Assembly: GCA_017617795.1 (NCBI GenBank)
Contig: JAFZVM010000010.1
Span: 1-52,544, forward strand
Direction: 5' to 3'
DNA length: 52,544 nucleotides
DNA from: Oscillospiraceae bacterium
GTDB lineage: Bacteria > Bacillota > Clostridia > Oscillospirales > Oscillospiraceae
Notes under the pieces: model-generated
What the model was told of the DNA's origin: nothing
Database searches by the model: none
The model's input: the letters and a program-made list of their open reading frames with translations, nothing else
Shown: positions 50,601-52,544 of the stretch, piece by piece
How positions within the stretch are numbered: position 1 is the stretch's first letter
Layout: each line of letters opens with the position of its first letter
Made by a program: the position numbers and the translations under genes

Positions 50601-51963
50601 GGGGTACTGGGACAACTATGAACTGGGCGAAAAGGATATCCAGGTGCGGGCGGTATACCGGCAGCGCCTGGTACGGGGCGGGGACCGGATCACGGAAAGC
50701 GGCGCCTGGCATATTGCCTGGTTCTCCACCGGAGAGATCACCGTCGCCTCCGGAGTGAAGGCCGTGCTGATCGGGTCCAACGGCGGCAGCGAAGGCTTCG
50801 AGGGCCTCACCCTCCGGGTGGAGCCGGGGGCCTCCCTGACCCTGCGGGACACGGTGCTGAACGGAGACATGACCCTGCTGACCTTCGAGGGAGGGAACAC
50901 CTGGACCCTGGAGGGGGAGAACCGGCTTCTGAGCCGCACGGAGGCGGAGAACAATGCCCAGCCCACGGTGCGGGTCTCCGGAGATCTGGAGATCAACGGG
51001 CAGGGGACGGCTTATCTTGAGGCGGGGATCCGGAACACCGCGATGTATCTGGATGCCCCCGACAGCGTCCTCACCCTTTCGGGCGGACGGCTCACCGTGT
51101 ATAAGGAGGACCTCCTGGGCTTTGCCGGCGGTGCGCTCCAGGGGCCGGACAGCGTTCTGCGCGTCACCGGCGGTGAGCTGCGGGGCCATACGGAGAGCGA
51201 TAACGTGACCGTGGTCTGCGTCCGGAAGCTGGAGCAGACCGGCGGCAGGATCCTGGTGCAGGCGGCCCGCTGCCCCGACGCCATCCGGGGGGAGGCCGTC
51301 CTCACCGGCGGCAGCATCTCCGCTTACGGACACAGCGGCAACAGCGCGGCTGAAGTGCGGGCTTATCCGGGCGCCGCCGCGGTGCCGGGACTCACCGGTA
51401 CGGCGGAGTTTACCCCCTTCCTGCCCTTCACGGACCTGTTCGCGGCGGACGACTGCTATGACGCCGTCCGGTGGTGCTATGAACAGGGCCTGTTCAAGGG
51501 CACCTCGGATACCACCTTTGAGCCGGAGGGGGCCATGACCCGGGCCATGTTCGTCACGGTGCTCCACCGGCTGGCGGGACGTCCCGCGGCGGAGGGGGAG
51601 AACGGCTTCACGGATCTGCGGCAGGACTGGTACAGGGAAGCGGTGACCTGGGCCGTTGAACTGGGGATTACCAAGGGCGTCTCGGAGACCCGGTTCAGCC
51701 CGGATACCCCCGTGACCCGGGAGCAGGCGGCGGTATTCCTCTTCCGGTATGCCAAGGCCGCGGGAGATCTGGATAAGCTGACGGCGTCGGCCTATACAGG
51801 AAAGGTGGGCAGTCTGTCCTCCTGGGCGGAGGCGGAAGCCCGCTGGGCCCTTGGCGCGGGACTGCTCAGGGGCCGGGAGAGCGCCATGCTGACCCCCGGA
51901 GAAGCGGCGCCCCGGAGCCTGCTGGCGGTGATCCTGGCAAATTATGCGGAATCGATCGCGTAA
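47650..51963 (+). CDS. Giant S-layer-attached surface protein with GLUG repeats and SLH domains
   Basis: 1437 residues, secreted (signal peptide 1-26, ending APEARADG). Order: GLUG-repeat region (about 30-410) with GGIVGRIGDTSHG and GGIVGSAWGTGAIRGCYN; an InlB-type B-repeat (about 417-492) with VTIRQPETGGTVSASL and VSAVFKL; a second GLUG region (about 597-917); and a beta-helix-like stretch (about 997-1237) with LEINGQGTAYLEAG. SLH modules follow (about 1255-1437) with FTDLFAADDCYDAVRWCYEQ, GVSETRFSPDTPVTREQAAV and a weaker third copy. SLH domains bind secondary wall polymers, so the protein sits on the cell surface. It starts 3 bp after the DUF2149 gene and is thus part of unit B. It could be the ligand-capturing surface component. 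Confidence 0.88.
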   Translation: MKRIISVCLVLLFVFSLLPAPEARADGEVWDGTVDISWYDPEASEFWISTPAQLAGLAALVNGMTDPACPGIIGDEKYIKSIPCKDYLLVGAGGGDVSDVVYLSEVDFAHKTVYLTADLDMGGVYDKTSGTWSGPNWTPIGGKFPMLPEEANGDCLTLDTRFNGLLDGQGHTIRNLYCYRYAAKGFPYSMAIGIVGFLGGLGGINDDSTAVFEDGWQPGVRNLALVSGSILGRRMVGGIVGRIGDTSHGVLVENCANFASVHSTDAKGVGGIVGSAWGTGAIRGCYNAGTISTTYSSPAGGIVGTNEGMDIYCCYNVGRIDTRGQERGREIGSHDTGIYTVDNCLYLEGSGDDPRNPGYYKGASKRISVNVTGMTAEELRSEDALAVLNTDGAVFVPDTAGINGGWPVLWFQVSARESVCSVTIRQPETGGTVSASLTGEGRFGETVILSAEEETGCSLEYFTVNGERISADRFTLTGEAEVSAVFKLLRTVAITIPESRDYYVAVSREGWKLTDEGMTYVWEEMLRSGDSLVEGNLLRVLIWSYEDASPEDMDLEYVDAYISDLPGTVKNADGTYTVTGEADVEISLDRRTQQKAWINLADTDWYRRDPRKTEYVLTTPEELAGLALLVNREGIDFAGVTISLGEDISLENRDGTVGLRVWTPIGANANKSFRGTFDGKGHAVYDLVIRASSSYAGLFGCCTDAVIRDLSVYGDVESSASAAYGAGIAAYFSGGSISGCRFYGRVAVSGTHAGGIAAMIRDGAVIEDCENYGSVTGASGLGGILALSDSGEDSVLRCVNYGNIVSAGNGTYGVGGIAGRLAGKLLGCENRGDVGGTDRYIGGIAGYTTAKRASEVRDCRNTGTVTCSNDMATASLGGVVGYGQYLILAGAENLGQVVPGATFASGHTGDLVGREGAEGITAEDSAGEIPEFVPVPPRTFDREEKDTYTVSFRAQGALVGSAFYVPGAAAVTEPSVPEREDGYLGYWDNYELGEKDIQVRAVYRQRLVRGGDRITESGAWHIAWFSTGEITVASGVKAVLIGSNGGSEGFEGLTLRVEPGASLTLRDTVLNGDMTLLTFEGGNTWTLEGENRLLSRTEAENNAQPTVRVSGDLEINGQGTAYLEAGIRNTAMYLDAPDSVLTLSGGRLTVYKEDLLGFAGGALQGPDSVLRVTGGELRGHTESDNVTVVCVRKLEQTGGRILVQAARCPDAIRGEAVLTGGSISAYGHSGNSAAEVRAYPGAAAVPGLTGTAEFTPFLPFTDLFAADDCYDAVRWCYEQGLFKGTSDTTFEPEGAMTRAMFVTVLHRLAGRPAAEGENGFTDLRQDWYREAVTWAVELGITKGVSETRFSPDTPVTREQAAVFLFRYAKAAGDLDKLTASAYTGKVGSLSSWAEAEARWALGAGLLRGRESAMLTPGEAAPRSLLAVILANYAESIA

Positions 51964-52008
51964 GCGATTCATTCAATACAAACGTTCTTTGGAAAGGATG
52001 GAAGAAAC

Positions 52009-52544
52009 ATGAAAAAAGCATTGTCGTTTCTGCTGATGCTCGCCCTGCTGGTGTCTCTGTTTGCCGGCATGGGCGTGCTGGCGGATGACGAACCCGCCGC
52101 AGCTCTGGAGATCTACACCCAGACTGGGGAGAGCGAAGCCGTTCTGGCGAAAGCCTATACGGCGGAGGAACTGGCCGCCCTGGCGGAGACCGCGGAGGGC
52201 TATGCCTATCCGTACTTCAAGGGCGACGCGAAGAACGCCACCGTCGCCACGGAGCTGGTGACCCTCTCCGCCCTGCTGGCGGATGCGGGCGTGGACTTCG
52301 CCGAAGGGGACAGCCTCTCCTTCCTCTGCGATGACGGCCCCTACAGCAAGGGCGATTTCTCCTATGAAAACGTCGCCGCCCGGGGCTATGACGCCGAGGG
52401 GAACGCCGTTCCCACAGGCGTCGCCATCAGCTGGAACAATGGCAACCTGGATGAAGCCACCGTGGCGGAGATCGCCGCCGGGGCCTACAACAGCGGCAGA
52501 CTCCGTTTCGTCTCCGGCGCCACCGAGGCCGAACTGGAGGCCAA
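52009..52544 (+). CDS. Exported protein, 3' end outside window
   Basis: 178 codons are visible and the frame is still open at the right edge. Signal peptide: KKALSFLLMLALLVSLFAG to about residue 25. GGAAAGGATGGAAGAAAC precedes ATG 52009. The segment ELVTLSALLADAGVDFAEGD resembles the LVRDLLQYAGIDFGS stretch of the 45249 gene product, so both may share the same ligand-binding or scaffold domain. It lies 45 bp after the SLH protein gene with no terminator or promoter between, so it belongs to unit B. The remaining domains are unknown. Confidence 0.8.
   Translation, partial: MKKALSFLLMLALLVSLFAGMGVLADDEPAAALEIYTQTGESEAVLAKAYTAEELAALAETAEGYAYPYFKGDAKNATVATELVTLSALLADAGVDFAEGDSLSFLCDDGPYSKGDFSYENVAARGYDAEGNAVPTGVAISWNNGNLDEATVAEIAAGAYNSGRLRFVSGATEAELEA

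Noticed and set aside
47029..51972. Very long minus-strand open frame antisense to the SLH surface protein gene, and similar ones at 27342-30491, 20191-23493 and 11755-14469
   Set aside because: They are exact shadows of well-supported genes on the other strand. Their products are low-complexity (His, Gly, Pro, Val or Arg-rich) and have no family signatures; high G+C makes stop codons rare in antisense frames.

Overview
The window is a high-G+C stretch (roughly 60 % or more by eye) from what looks like a spore-forming, anaerobic member of the Clostridia (Bacillota). Evidence: glycyl radical enzymes with a radical SAM activase, SpoIIID and CotF-like spore proteins, IreB, RNase J, DUF1292 and DUF3784 proteins, a T-box leader on pheST, strong Shine-Dalgarno sites, and S-layer homology (SLH) domains pointing to a Gram-positive type wall. 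I see no phage, transposase, CRISPR array, tRNA or rRNA gene.

Layout. 1-3.5 kb: the 3' part of a glycyl radical enzyme and an FGE-fold protein. 3.5-7.8 kb: a repeat-rich leader, then rpe-recR, rnjA, an ArsC/Spx-like protein and dCMP deaminase. 7.9-15.9 kb, mostly minus strand: acetoacetyl-CoA synthetase, an SH3/NlpC-P60 wall hydrolase, a small conserved protein, ireB, and pheST behind a T-box leader. 16-20 kb: small membrane, lipoprotein and exported proteins, a MazF-type toxin without a visible antitoxin, and two small spore-coat-type proteins. 20-26.5 kb: a second glycyl radical enzyme with its activase, two divergent metallo-beta-lactamase-fold hydrolases and a MATE transporter. 26.6-30.6 kb: an unknown protein, a class A penicillin-binding protein and a 26-residue membrane peptide. 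30.6-38.3 kb: amino-acid and housekeeping genes (serC-serA, an HPr-like gene with mtaB, cysteine desulfurase, hom-ask). 38.4-40.3 kb: a membrane protein, spoIIID, DUF1292 and DUF3784 genes.

The most unusual part is 40.5-52.5 kb. Two copies of an about 126-nt structured 5' leader, each behind a perfect TTGACA-N17-TATAAT promoter and followed by a terminator-like hairpin, precede two transcription units. Unit A encodes a FecCD-type permease, its ATPase and a substrate-binding lipoprotein. Unit B encodes a paralogous binding lipoprotein, a wall-spanning exported protein with an Ig-like domain, a MotA/TolQ/ExbB-type proton channel subunit, a DUF2149 partner, a 1437-residue GLUG/SLH surface protein and the start of another exported protein. 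The arrangement suggests a proton-driven, surface-anchored uptake system for a metal chelate or tetrapyrrole-like cofactor in a monoderm cell, controlled by an RNA element I cannot assign to a known riboswitch class. The ligand and substrate are inference only.

Many promoters of the TTGACA/TATAAT type with 16-18 bp spacing could be read directly and are listed. Long open frames antisense to the real genes are a by-product of the base composition and were left out.
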